The notes under the pieces are model-generated. The model was given only the letters and a program-made list of their open reading frames with translations. It searched no databases and was not told the DNA's origin. Made by a program: the position numbers and the translations under genes. A DNA stretch of 56,213 nt from Punctularia strigosozonata HHB-11173 SS5. Lineage: Eukaryota > Basidiomycota > Agaricomycetes > Corticiales > Punctulariaceae. Numbering within the stretch: the first letter of the stretch is position 1; each line of letters begins with the position of its first letter. The stretch is from assembly GCF_000264995.1 (NCBI RefSeq), contig NW_006767437.1, positions 1,011,578-1,067,790 of the forward strand. The letters are read 5' to 3'. Of this stretch, positions 1 through 10,851 are shown piece after piece.

Positions 1-558
1 TCCCCATGAGATGTGACACAATTAGAAGAAGATGGAATCATACATATGTATACAGATTCCAGCACAATGTAATTATAATACCTGATGAATGGATAGTACA
101 CATGACCAAATTCTGAAGACATCTAACAAGATGTGACATGAAGTCTGGAGGTTTCTGGTGTTATTTGAACCAAAATATATCATATTGAAGAGATGATTGA
201 TGTTACAAATCACCAAAATATGCCCAAAAAGTTCATAAAATTCCACATATTTGTGAACATTTTGTGACAAATGCTCAGGGGGACCTTCCAGATATCCACA
301 TTTTTTGTACTTATGTGCTCCTATTAGCTCCTATATGTTCCTATATACTGTAAAAGGCCCCAAAATGGCTTTATCTGCATGGATAGTCCAGTAATTACTT
401 GACATTCCCCCCCTTTATGATACTAATTCCCAGAGGGTGTGTTTCCTGATGCAGTTTCCGCCGTCACCGGTTCATATAAGGCTGGCCACTTATGCACCCG
501 GTTCACGTTCAGTACGACACGAGATTCCAGTCGAACACTACTGATTGTTCATAGCAAC
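1..558. other. AT-rich non-coding left end
   Basis: The first 430 bases are far richer in A and T than the rest of the window. They have only short frames rich in Asn, Ile and His that look random. Composition changes sharply near 430, where GC-balanced DNA leading into the DUF6534 gene begins. The far right end (about 55300 onward) has a similar bias. This may be the edge of a repeat or an AT-rich island. I see no terminal repeat and no recognisable protein. Confidence 0.5.
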
Positions 559-2334
559 ATGTCCTTGGTACCGACTACAGGCGCTGTGCTCATTGGCATC
601 TTCATCTCGAGCGCGCGAGTGTTCAGGATATAATTACCTCGTCGACATAAGCTAAACGATATCCATACAGGCTATGGGGACTTATGACCTCGCAAGTATA
701 TATCTATATGCAGAGAAACTGGAACAAGGATACGTGGCGCCTGAAGTCTTATGTGAGTTGCAATTATACTCGTATTCCACATGTTGCAATGATCGATGGT
801 TGGCTATGATGTAGATTGTCTACATTTGGTTCGTGCATTATCTAGTCCCTGGCGACGACACCTCTTCTTAAAAAAAACACAGGCTTTTGGAGACCGTTCA
901 CGCATTTTTGATATGCGCCTTCATCTTTCGACTTGTGATCATTGAGTTTGGGAACACGGCGGCCTCACAAGTCACTCGAGTGTAGATCCGATAATTTTTG
1001 ATTTAAACAGCCGCTGATTGCATATCAAGCTCCGACGACGTGAACACAGGGATAACGGTCCGTGGTTGTGATTACTTCACTTCGACTCTCGTCTGATTTG
1101 AGTCTAAGGCGCTTACCATATTCTCAATACATCTGCAAGTTGTACTTATCACGCATAGCACGCGGAGACTAACCGAACTATAGCTTCTACGCGTGGCGTT
1201 TATGGATTCGTTCGTGCTCTTATGTTTAACACCGAACGAGCCGCTGAAATTATCGTTGTTCGAAGTCAGCAACAAAAACTACATCCTAGTTGGCGTGGTG
1301 GTCAGTATCACTCCTTGCTCGATGTAAAACTGTAGCTCAGAACTTGATGCAGACTATTCTAGCATTCGCTCACTTCGGTGAGTATTTTCTGCCAACCAAT
1401 ATTATACGACCATAGCATGCAAATCGCATGTATCGCAGGATTAGAAATGGGTGAGTATAATAGAGCAAATGGACAGTGGACCCTCTGATGATCTCTTCTT
1501 ACAGCTGTCATGGCGTTGACGTGCGTTACTCATGATGCAGTCCGGCCTAATATCTGATGGCATTCCGGTAGATTTGTATTCCCGAAGTTCTCGCAATTCC
1601 GAAGGATCACAGTATGCGCATCCGTAACGGTAAATCGGATTCCTTGCCTGAATTACTCTCGCAGGGCTATTACACCGGATCCATGGCTGTCGCAGCCGCA
1701 GACGATATTATTATCGCACTCGCAATGACCTACTACCTGAGCACTCGCCGCACAGGTATCAGACGGTGATTATTGATTATCTCGTCATACACGTACAATT
1801 TGTTCATCTCTGGTAGAACAAACACATTGGTCAACCGCATTATCACATATGTTATCACGACTGGCGCGCTCACCAGCGTGATTGATATCGCCATCCTCAT
1901 ATGTGTATGTTTATGATGCATACCCTATACTTGATTTTACTGACACGGCTGTAGTTCGTCGTGATGCCAGACAATCTCGTCTATCTAAGCATGTATCAAT
2001 TCGTGGACAATCGTGAGTCAATTGTTGAACCTCCCATGTTGATGCAAACGATCATCTCGATTTCACAGTTTATGCAAATTCTCTTCTTGCTATGTACGTT
2101 GTTCTCTCCATATTCTGGGCACATCGGTTCATCCAGGTCATCAACACGAATCCTAGGCTTAACGCCCGCGAGATGCTCAGCCAGGCCTCATATGGCAGTA
2201 CGACTATCGCGTTTTCCAACAATTACCCGCTCTCGGGTGTACGCGTTCAAGTTCAGAACAATAAGGTGGCTGAAAGCTCGGGAGAGGAACCTCGCAGAGG
2301 TCTGGCGAACGATGCAATCGCAAGTCAGGTATGA
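559..2334 (+). CDS. DUF6534-family integral membrane protein, many small exons
   Basis: Exons read by eye follow the basidiomycete DUF6534 pattern. The start ATG gives MSLVPTTGAVLIGIFISSA (559). Next come an exon with SQVYIYMQRNWNKD (about 712-752), LLETVHAFLICAFIFRLV (about 892-945), VSNKNYILVGVVV (about 1263-1305), TGSMAVAAADDIIIALAM (about 1670-1730), TGALTSVIDIAI (about 1860-1895), VVMPDNLVYLSMYQFVD (about 1957-2010) and YANSLLAMLNAREML, which is joined across an intron at 2094-2156. The last exon runs to a stop at 2334. The family has about seven membrane helices and unknown function. Several internal junctions (about 1170-1260 and 1310-1660) could not be fixed, so a small lesion cannot be excluded. 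Family call sure; exact model not. Confidence 0.72.
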
Positions 2335-2918
2335 GGCCATTGCCATACAATCACTGCGGTCCAAATCACAAACTGATCTACGACATTCCAAGCTCCGATT
2401 TGCGTCTGAGGATGCAAGTGATGCCACGAAAACATTTAACAACTCGTTCTACGGCGTTGTTTAACGTGCAACAATGGGCGTGGCTCTCAACGAAACTTCG
2501 GATCCGTCCTAACTCATGATGGGTTGAGTATCACAAGATCTCATGTAGTGTGTAATCGTGTATATAACAGTAGGCGCTGCCTCTATGTATTCAAAGTTCG
2601 GAGTATACAGAGACGGAGATCGTCTTGATATATTAGGAATCTTTCGAGATATCACCGCGGCCAAATGAAGGGTAGAGTGCAACTCAACCGAACGTCAACG
2701 CCAAACGGTGAACCTCGATGAGATGGATAACGCCGGCAACGGGCATGAGTAACGTTGGTAGTGCACCATGTTCTCGTCACAAGGTCTCATGATTCCCATT
2801 ATCCAATTCGAGAACAGCAGGGACTACAATCCAGCACTCGTTCGTAACAGAACATCACTACTACCGGCATATTTTCATTCATCATTGAACATTCAGGCCG
2901 ATGAAGCTATACATGACG
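2335..2918. other. Intergenic, convergent 3' ends
   Basis: This lies between the stop of the DUF6534 gene (+) and the stop of the alpha/beta hydrolase (-), so it holds two 3' untranslated regions. I see only short unsupported frames. Confidence 0.6.
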
Positions 2919-4319
2919 TTAAAGTCGACTCCTCGGTTCGTAATCATGACGCAGTGCTGCCCAGATGGCCGACGCGAGACCTTTAGGGTCTTCCTGTGGA
3001 ATCTTCGAAATGCGCATCAGCGATTCGAGACTAAATCATATGAGATGCCAGATTCACATACCGCATGTCCAGCCCCGGGAATCTTCTTGATTGTAGCCAT
3101 TTTTCGGCCCTCTTTTTCATTCAGAATCACTTGCTGCATCTCATCGGAGCTAATAAGCCCCGACACAAATTAGCATCTGAAATCCGCGGGCAAAAACAAT
3201 CTTTCCAACGTACACCATCACCGACGTGCCCGAAAATATGCAATGCACGGGTATCATTTGGGAAAGCGGACCTAGCTTCTCGAGACTGTCTAGCCCGTCT
3301 TGATGGTAGATATAGCCCGCGTATTCCTGTTCGCGGGTACACGAGAGCGTCACGCCTTCTGTAATGTCAGGGTACTTCGCTGTAGGCAAGTCCCTGAGAG
3401 CGTATTCCTGAGGTAATTGGGCGATGAGAAGACCAACCTCGCGCCTGAATTTAATGCTATAACGCACGACATAGAGGTCCAGAGCCTCCGGTTCCCAGCG
3501 ATTCCACGGCATGCGCTTTGCGAGCCATTCACGAGCAGCTGTACGAGATGGCCATACGTCCTTGCGCTTGCTCGCGAATTTGGTGGCGAGGACGATAGAT
3601 GAATTGGGTTGCATAACATGTTTGATGGTCTCCTTGTTCATCATGGGCGGTTCAATCAGGATCATGGAGCGATACGGAAGTTGCGATTCGGGGAACGTAG
3701 CTGCCGATAAGATGCTACATGTGGTGAAGATCGAATGGAATCAGTGAACAGATGACAACGTAACCCAAACACGCACATGACACATGTGCCCGCTGAGTGA
3801 CCAATGCCAATCACGGCGTTGCCGGCAATCAGACCCGCCTTCAGCAGAACTTGAACTGCGCGACCCCATTCATATGCAGCTAATGAGGAGTGGGCATGTT
3901 AGAGACCTCTACCTAACATAGACCAAGGTAAGAAAGAGCGTACACATCCCAGGCGGACGAGTTTGCAGGCGCTGCTCGTTGATCACGGCAGCACGTCCAT
4001 GATTTGGGGAATCTATGCACCATGCCTCTAAGACACGGAAGACACCATCAGGGGCAGCCGCCTGCAAACGAAAGATCTGCTCTATCGTTGGCTTCCACGA
4101 TTCTTTGTCTGTACAATATCGTTTACTGCACCATTCTGCGTTCAAACTCGAAGCTACGATAAACTCACGGTTTGATACTCCATGCGCAAAGATGAGCGAC
4201 AATCGTTCCTTGACTGCGTGTGAATTCAAATTCGTTGCAGGTCTGTATCGCATGAGCGCAACAGTCAAGCCGCCGTCTGCTTCATGTCCAGGGAGTGTGA
4301 AGTCGGTGGCCTCTAACAT
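2919..4319 (-). CDS. Alpha/beta hydrolase (AB hydrolase-1 type)
   Basis: This is a serine hydrolase of the alpha/beta fold with unknown substrate. It starts at ATG 4319 (MLEATDFTLPG). A 60-nt intron at 4109-4168 happens to be open; removing it joins FAHGVSN to HKESWKPTIEQI, the oxyanion-side HG motif of the family. Then come EAWCIDSPNHGRAAV, an intron, and an exon near 3790-3875 with the nucleophile elbow GIGHSAGT. The next exon (about 3240-3710) reads SMILIEPPMM, then RKDVWPSRTAAREWLAKRMP and EGVTLSCTREQE. The late exon has the catalytic His in KKIPGAGHA (about 3060-3080). The last exon reads IPQEDPKGLASAIWAAL to a stop at 2919. Ser-Asp-His elements and length fit an intact enzyme. It has no signal peptide, so it is probably cytosolic. 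Confidence 0.8.
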
Positions 4320-4546
4320 AGCGCGTGAGCGTCAGAGCTGGGTGATACCGGGGCGGTGGGAGGTACTGCGTATATAACTAATTTCCAAGCAAGTGTCGGC
4401 GGAGAAAAGCAGTCATGATCTCGTTCTCGAAAGCAGAAGGCACAAGTTGGCAGTCTATGCGCCCACAGAGTGCCACGGGAATCCTGAACCGCCCGTCCCC
4501 AGCGCGTGACAGGCTCGTCACAAACCCCCTTCTCTTATGTGAGTAA

Positions 4547-4578
4547 GGGGGCGCCTTGCGCCGGGTTCCGACTCCCCC
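4547..4578 (+). repeat. Short hairpin motif, copy 1
   Basis: GGCGC-ctt-GCGCC forms a 5-bp hairpin. It is followed by gggttCCGACTCCCCC, and flanking GGGGG can pair with CCCCC. A near copy lies at 55229-55257 with loop caa and the same CCGACTCCCCC tail. Function unknown. Confidence 0.5.
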
Positions 4579-4783
4579 AAATCAACAGTGATGTCGAAGT
4601 CGCCGACTAGCCGCGTGTTAAGTCTCAAGTCGCGGAATATGCGGCTATCCGCGTTAAGTCGCGACTAAGGCCTGCGAGTTTCGACGCGCGAAGGCCGGCA
4701 TATAACTTAATATATAACTCTCACCTGCGGCCGCGACCGCGGCGCGGCGCGCCACTTTCGGCTGTCGGGACCTCGTCGGCAAT

Positions 4784-4816
4784 CTACCTACCTACCTACC
4801 TACCTACCTACCTACC
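4784..4816 (+). repeat. CTAC tetranucleotide microsatellite
   Basis: About eight perfect CTAC units in tandem. It is a simple sequence repeat in non-coding DNA. Confidence 0.95.
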
Positions 4817-5086
4817 GTGATGTCGAACCTACATAAGATCGTGCTGTCGTTCTGGAGTCTGCGTCTTGCGCCTCAACAGTGTCCACTGCCGAGTATATAT
4901 GGGAGCGCAGTATGCAGAGCCAAAATTCCCCACAGATGATGTGACTAGATCCTCCAGCCATAGGCGCCATCCAGCATCCCTCAGATTGCACTTCAACTAA
5001 GTTCAAAGACCGCAACGCTCATTTTTATCTATATAAATGCGTATCTCTCGAATTCGCGACGCTGACGCCGCTTTACGAGGATCACC

Positions 5087-6427
5087 ATGTCTGACATCTC
5101 CCTGGATCAAACGGCCGTTATCTCGAAGTTTGTGGAAGGTCCTGCGTATGGCAAGCATCTCCATCTTCATACCCATAAGGATATGGCAGCTGAAAACATC
5201 AGGGTTTTCGCTTCTCATGTTCGGGTTGACAGTGTACGAACTACTGCGTACTCAGGCGACTCAAAGACTCCTAAATTTTCTACGTTGTGTGTTTGCTGCG
5301 GGCTGGCGCATCCGCGGTACTGTTTCACATCCACTACGAAGGATAAACCGTTTTCTGACATGCGTCCGGTACTCTAGTACGTTTTGATCAACTTCATACA
5401 TTTTTTCCACAGATTCGTCAAGATTCCCGACACACTTCGCCAGCGTTAAGGACGCAACGTTCGTTGCCAAGCAAGTCGTCCTTGTATATCAGACACTGCT
5501 GGGCGATGACCTCGTGGTGAGCATGTTAAAAGTCGGATATGCCGCAGCGTCTCTGAATCACAGAGCTAGATCTGGCGATGCTACATTGTCTAGCACAGCG
5601 TCCAGCTAAACGTCCTTCCGATATTGCTGTGGTGCGGACTCGCTGGTGACTGGACAATCCTTTGTTTATCAGAGCGCGCTTCTAACAATCTATTCTCGCT
5701 ATAGCTTCGGCCTCGGGGCATCATCGCAATCACCAGTTTGACCGCCCATTCCGACGGTTTCTTCTTCAAACCGACGAAAGCGTGGATCGCCCTCTTCTAC
5801 TCGACGTCCTTGGCCGCAAACCTAGTCGGCACATGTGAGTGGATCGTCACCTCCCAATGATGACGTATCTTCTGACCGCCCTTCAGGTCTGTTGGCGTAC
5901 CTATTATGGTCTTCTCGGGAAGTTGAGACTTTCAATGCTCAATTCCGCAACACGCCCATAGTCGTGCGCGTCATGATGGAGTCTGGGATGCTATACTCCG
6001 TCGTGCTCGCGGCCACCCTCGTCCTCTTCGCCTGCAACCTCAACGCGCAATACATAATCGCAGACGCCGTGAGCACACCCATGTCTGACTCAGTGATAAG
6101 AATCCAGACAATTGATGACTTGCAATCCTCGTCTAGCTTCCCTCCGTCATCGCCATCTCCTTCTACCTGATCATCATCAGGCTGGCGATCCATCGAAGAC
6201 GGATGGCGGTGATAAGCCCAGGGGGTCATCTCAGTCAAGCTACCAGGCCGGTTCCACGTGGCCGGCCGCTGGATATCGTCCTCACGAAGTCTACGGAAGC
6301 AATCGACCGCGCGGGTCGACGGGATCAGAGCGATGAGGACGGCCCGGAAGGGCGTGCGGAAAGGGCCGTAGGTGATCTCACAGACGTTACGCACTCAATT
6401 GTGGATGAGTATATGCGACATGTCTGA
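5087..6427 (+). CDS. Seven-helix-like membrane protein of a basidiomycete family
   Basis: It starts MSDISLDQTAVISKFVEG. Splicing joins this to FSLLMFGLTVYELL, the first membrane segment. Later exons read VAKQVVLVYQTLLGDD (about 5460-5515), VLPILLWCGLAG (about 5610-5645), KAWIALFYSTSLAANLVG (about 5775-5832), then GLLAYLLWSSRE and SGMLYSVVLAATLVLFAC (5887-6070). The final exon gives PSVIAISFYLIIIRLAI and a hydrophilic tail to 6427. This series of helices is a common, uncharacterised basidiomycete family. About seven helices are expected, with a cytosolic C-terminal tail. The first donor (GTCCTG) is weak, but the frame it gives fits the family. No transporter or receptor signature is visible, so no function is proposed. 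Confidence 0.72.
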
Positions 6428-6587
6428 CAGGGATCGAGCGAGTAAATACCAGGAGTGATATGTATGTATCATCATTATGAGAGGATCGCTCCTCTTTTGG
6501 TTGTGGACAAGAATACGCGGGATGTTCGCAGAGCGACTCCCGGGGTATAAGTACAAACAACACTAAGCACGTCGGAAAAGAGAAAGA

Positions 6588-7672
6588 TTAGACGAGATGC
6601 TTGGACAAGAACCTACACGTCTGCGCGAGCGCGCCCTCGAATCCTTTCCTGACGTCGTCGATCTCCAGGTTGGGCCGCGCCGCGAAGCCGTGCACGGTGT
6701 TGGCGTACAGGACAAACTCGGCCTCGAGCCCGCTCTTCGCCTTGAGCGTCTTCTCGGCCTCCGTCCGGAGCTGGTCGCCGAACTGCGCGTCCGACTCGGC
6801 GCAGGCGAAGGAGATCGGCTTCTGGATCGCCTTGATGTCGTCGATGTTGAGCATCGACGGGTGGCAGGCGACGGAAGCGGTCAGGTCGCCGGTGCCGTTG
6901 AAGTGCACGGAGAATTTGCCGCCGTAGCAGTATCTGGGGCGCATATACGCGATGTTCAGTACGAATGTAGGGTAGGTCGGAGCGTGCAAGCAAGGTGGAC
7001 GCACCCGACCGCGCCGAGCTTTTCGTGGCCTTTCTCGATCTTCAGGACCTTGAGGAACTCAGCCGCCGCCGGGAAATGCACTGCCGGCCGGTGCTTCATC
7101 ACGACTAATGCACGACATCAGAAAAAAGAAACGTTCGTTTTCCGAACTCGGACGCATATAGTCTCACATGGGATGAATGCGCTCATCAACTTCCCCGTCG
7201 ATGCGATCTTAGAGAGCGTCCCCTGGGCTTTCGCCGCCTGCGCGGTCTCCGGCATTTTCAGAGCATCAGGTGCTATTCCTCCACCTGCGCGGCGAGTTCG
7301 TTATGGGGCGCACGGGCGCAGTTGGCAGTGCATGCGTACCGTTGAACAGATCCGGGACGTAGACGGTCAGGCCCGTCTTCTCCGCGATCATATCAGGGAT
7401 AAGCTTGTTGTTTTGCAGCTATATGCAGGGCAAACAAGACGGGAGATTAGCTCACCACCTCGTGAGACATGCAGAACGACCGTGCGTACCCTCAACCCGA
7501 ACGCATCGTAAAAGTAAACGATGGCCGCCTTCTCGTTCTTGTTCTGCTCCGGCTTGGCGACGTAGGTGTTGAACGGGCCGATCTTGCTCTCGCTGCCTTT
7601 CGGCGTTCCCTCGAGCTTCACGCCCTTGAAGCAGTCGTCGCAAAGCTGTTCCTCAGGCGGCAGAGACGACAT
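6588..7672 (-). CDS. Dienelactone hydrolase family protein
   Basis: This is a cysteine-nucleophile alpha/beta hydrolase of the DLH family, whose bacterial members hydrolyse dienelactones. The start is ATG 7672 (MSSLPPEEQLCDDCFKG); the codon three places upstream is TTG, not ATG. Exons in order give GPFNTYVAKPEQN and AIVYFYDAFGL, NNKLIPDMIAEKTGLTVYVPDLF (about 7335-7420), MPETAQAAKAQGTLSKI (about 7180-7260), PAVHFPAAAEFLKVLKI (about 7035-7090) and the last exon to 6588. The nucleophile is in GYCYGGKFSV, the acid in CAESDAQFG and the His in NTVHGFAARP, so the triad is complete. Length and motifs fit a working cytosolic enzyme. The substrate cannot be read from sequence. Confidence 0.87.
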
Positions 7673-8350
7673 TTCGAGCAAGGGCGAACTGGTACGGCAG
7701 ACGTCGACGTCGAGAAAGGGCAGTTCAACCTTAGCAGCGAGTCATCTTCGCCATTGAAGCCCTTTTATACACGCAGCGCTAATCATGGCGCCCACGGCGA
7801 AGCCCGTTTGTATGGATTTATGTTTGGAAGTCGATCAGCGGGATTCAGCGCTGCGTGCATAGAGCGCACCCACTCGGCTGGCCCACACCAGGAGGAGAAC
7901 CCACACGAAGCTAACTGTGGGATAACAACGACCTGATTGGGGGCAGCCCTACCTCCCGAATCACAGCCGAAGCAGATTGAATGCCTCATCATGCTTGTAC
8001 GTAGATATCGACCCGCCACGAGTTGTCATCGGAGGATCTCGCAGTTCTCGAAATACGATTCTACCGTGCATCAATCACCTTTCTACTAGACGGCATCAGA
8101 AAACGGTTCTATCAACCCCTTTGGTCTTCCATTATCAAAACTAATAGCACAAAGAAAGCGGTGTGGCTAAAGATACACAAATGCAGGGAGCGGCGCGGTC
8201 TCTTGTTTTGACGAGGTTCCGAATATAAAACTGAATGCAGTGGGGGACATGACTCGTACTTAATGTACAATGCCCCTTTCCCCAAAACTGCAGCTACTGC
8301 ACCACACCCCCACTCGCAAATCGCGTTCGTAGTAGGTCTCGGAGCGTCGT
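7673..8350. other. Intergenic between two minus-strand genes
   Basis: It holds the promoter of the dienelactone hydrolase gene and the 3' region of the aspartic protease gene. There are only short frames on either strand, and no motif or splice pattern supports a gene. Confidence 0.55.
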
Positions 8351-10143
8351 CTAGACGAGGGTGGCGAGCGAGATCTGGTTCTTGGTCACGTCCGTCGAGA
8401 AGTAGGCGTTCTTGAGGAACACGTCGCCGACGAGCCACTCCGTCGCGCCGCCGATCTGGCCGGAGGAGATGCCGGATACGCAGTCGCCGCTGAGGTCGGT
8501 GGGGTCCACGGGCGAGAACTTGAGGTCGACGGGGTTGATGGCGAACGTCTGGCCGCCGAAGCTGAGCGCGACGCTCGCGTTCGTCGTGCACGGCACGGTG
8601 AACCCGCCCTGGCCGTCCGACTTGGCGCCCGTGATCAGCTGGTGCACCGCCGCGGCGTCCGCGGGGGGCGCGACGACGAGCGTGGTGCCGGTGTCGAGGA
8701 TCGCCGTGCGCCCTTGGAGGCCGGTGTCGGTGCCGTCAACGGTGACGGCGTCCATCGCACCCTCCCAGAAGCCCTGGGTGTTGACGTTGTCGAAGGTGAC
8801 GAGCGTGTTGGCGTCGAACTTGGTGTCGTCGAGGCCGCCGAAGGTGACCTCGCCGTCGTTCTTCTCGTCCTGGAGACGCGAGATCTTGTACGAGACAATC
8901 GCGTCGTTGATCAAGCCGGCCTGAGCCAGCGACTCGGGAGGCGTGAGCACCTGCTGCTCCGACAGGGTCTGCAGCGACGATCAGCATCACGTGCTTCGAA
9001 CTGATATGATCGAATGGGGGCAACTGACCGACTGCGCGAGACCCATGATACCGTCGAAGGGCACGGAGTCATCAGAGAAGTCGACGCTCTCCTGCTCGGC
9101 GACACCGAACTCGTGCGCGTTGAGCTGGAGACCGGCGATCGCGACGTTATCGGTGATCTTCACGCCGGCGACGTTACCGGTACCGTACGTGACCTGGAAC
9201 TGCTGGTTCGACGCCTTGAACGTCGACGAGCTCTGGGTGCCGAGGAGGTTGTGGTTGCCGCAGTCGCCGCCGCTCTCGGATTGGCAGTTCTCCGCGCCGA
9301 CCCAGAAGTCGGCGGAACCGGAGTCCATGAGCATGTTGAAGTCCTTCGGAGGGGTGCCGATCTGGACGGTCGCGATGTATCCGACATCGTTGGCCCTGGA
9401 TCGTGCCGGTGAGCATAGGGGTCAGGTTACGATTGACCAAGAGCCACTTACTCGATAGCCAGGCCCAGAGAGTTGTTGGCAGTGGGCGTATTGGCTTGGG
9501 TGAGGCCTCCGGCGTTCTGAGCGTCGAGAGCAGTCTCAGAGAAAGGAGCGCCGGTGTCGTCACTAGCAGCCGCAGTGCTCGACGCGACACCACCTGCAGC
9601 AGCCGCACCTGCACCTGCACCAGCGGCGGCAGCGGCGGCAGCAGCCTTGGCCTTGGCGCCTTTAGCCTTCCTGCCGCCCTTCAGTTGGTTGCCACCCTTG
9701 AACTCGTTGACGGTGACGTCGGACTCCTCGATGGTGTTAAGGGTCTTGACCTTCGTGCCAACTCGGTTGAAGCGCTTGCCGACGGACGTGCCAGGGCGGC
9801 CGCCGGGGGGGATGTACAAGCGCTTGTGGAGGTTCTCCTCAAGCTCGCGCTTGGACGGGGCCTCGCGGCCGGTCATCAGCGCGAGGCGCTTGTGCGCGCG
9901 GTTGATGTGTTGTTGCAGGAGCTACGGCAAGCCATCAGAACGCGATTTCCACGCTTCAATCTTACGGTGGGGGACACTCACGACCTGCGGGTGGATGTCA
10001 TCCCTCGGCTTGTGCAGGCGCTTGAGGGGAAGGGTGATCATCCCGGCATTGCGCCTGAAGGGGGCCGCCTCGACGCTGTCGGCAGAGGAGAGGACCAAAA
10101 GGACGCTTGCCAGAAGCACGGAGAACGAGAGACCGAGCTGCAT
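8351..10143 (-). CDS. Secreted pepsin-like aspartic protease (family A1)
   Basis: This is an acid endopeptidase. The start ATG (10143) gives a signal peptide with a hydrophobic core (LSFSVLLASVLLVLSSA), so it is probably secreted. A propeptide follows with basic sites. Exon 2 (from about 9925) reads LLQQHINRAHKRLAL and then holds an unusual Ala/Gly-rich stretch (about 9570-9650) before NDVGYIATVQIGTPP. The first active site is MDSGSADFWVG (about 9300-9330), the flap side TYGTGNVAG and the second active site AILDTGTTLVVAPP (about 8670-8705). The C-terminal half has WLVGDVFLKNAYFSTD before the stop. Introns lie at about 9400-9448 and 8970-9029. Both catalytic Asp are present, so the protein looks intact. 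The Ala-rich linker between pro and mature parts is the odd point. Confidence 0.92.
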
Positions 10144-10851
10144 TGTGTGGGCGGAATGAAATGAAAGACCAGACCGGGGTTGAAAGAACGGGGACGAGGG
10201 AAGGGGAAAGTAGATACCGAAGGCCCAGCCTGGGGAGTGAGGAAACCGCGAACCGGGGTGCCATTGTGGTTTTATACGGTTGCTGGGGTGCGGGGCGCCT
10301 TCTCCCTGCGGTCACGGCTTCCGATCGGCTGCAAGCATGGCACACCATTGTGGTCGACGAAGGGCCGCCGGTCGTAACGACGCGTGACGTCACAGTACAA
10401 GTCACAGACAACGCATGCTTCGCACGCTTCTGGATGTCTTTGTTGCCAGCATCGTTGCCGACTCGTACCATCGCGGTTTTAGCCCCTCGGTCGTTATTTC
10501 GGGTACAGTCTGGTATGGATACGTTCCTGTGCCTTCTACAGCGACTGCACGTCCAACACTCTCTGCTTGTAGTTGATTTTAGGATCTCTTGAACGTGACG
10601 GAGTGCTATATGCTGATCATGATGCAGAATCAATTTGGAAGTGTTACATCGTTCCGTGGCCTCTTCTTGGTCTCATCATGGCTTTTCATTCGTGACAACG
10701 GACCTTCCGCAACTCCGATCTTTGTGCGTTGGTGGTGGCACACAGGTGATCAAGATCACAAACCCGCATCATGATGTCTATCTCCCCATAGGACACACAC
10801 GCATTCCAATTCTTACACGATCCTCGAAAGCAAGCAACATGACGAAGAACG
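10144..10851. other. Intergenic upstream of the protease gene
   Basis: Upstream of the protease start there is a TTTTATAC word near 10272. Nothing else codes convincingly. The left part is the promoter of the protease (-); the right part is the 3' flank of the crotonase gene (-). Confidence 0.5.

Larger units (their letters stand above)
4320..5086. other. Intergenic, palindrome-rich, between divergent genes
   Basis: This is the shared upstream region of the hydrolase (-) and the membrane protein gene (+). It holds a hairpin-forming GC-rich motif (4547-4578), self-complementary words such as GTCGCGAC and TTAAGTCGCG around 4610-4670, a run of CG-rich palindromes near 4730-4750 and a CTAC microsatellite. 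TATATAA-like words near 4700 and 5030 could serve the + gene. No coding frame is supported. Confidence 0.55.

Noticed and set aside
6597-7511. 304-codon open frame on the + strand
   Set aside because: Antisense of the dienelactone hydrolase exons, which carry a full catalytic triad.
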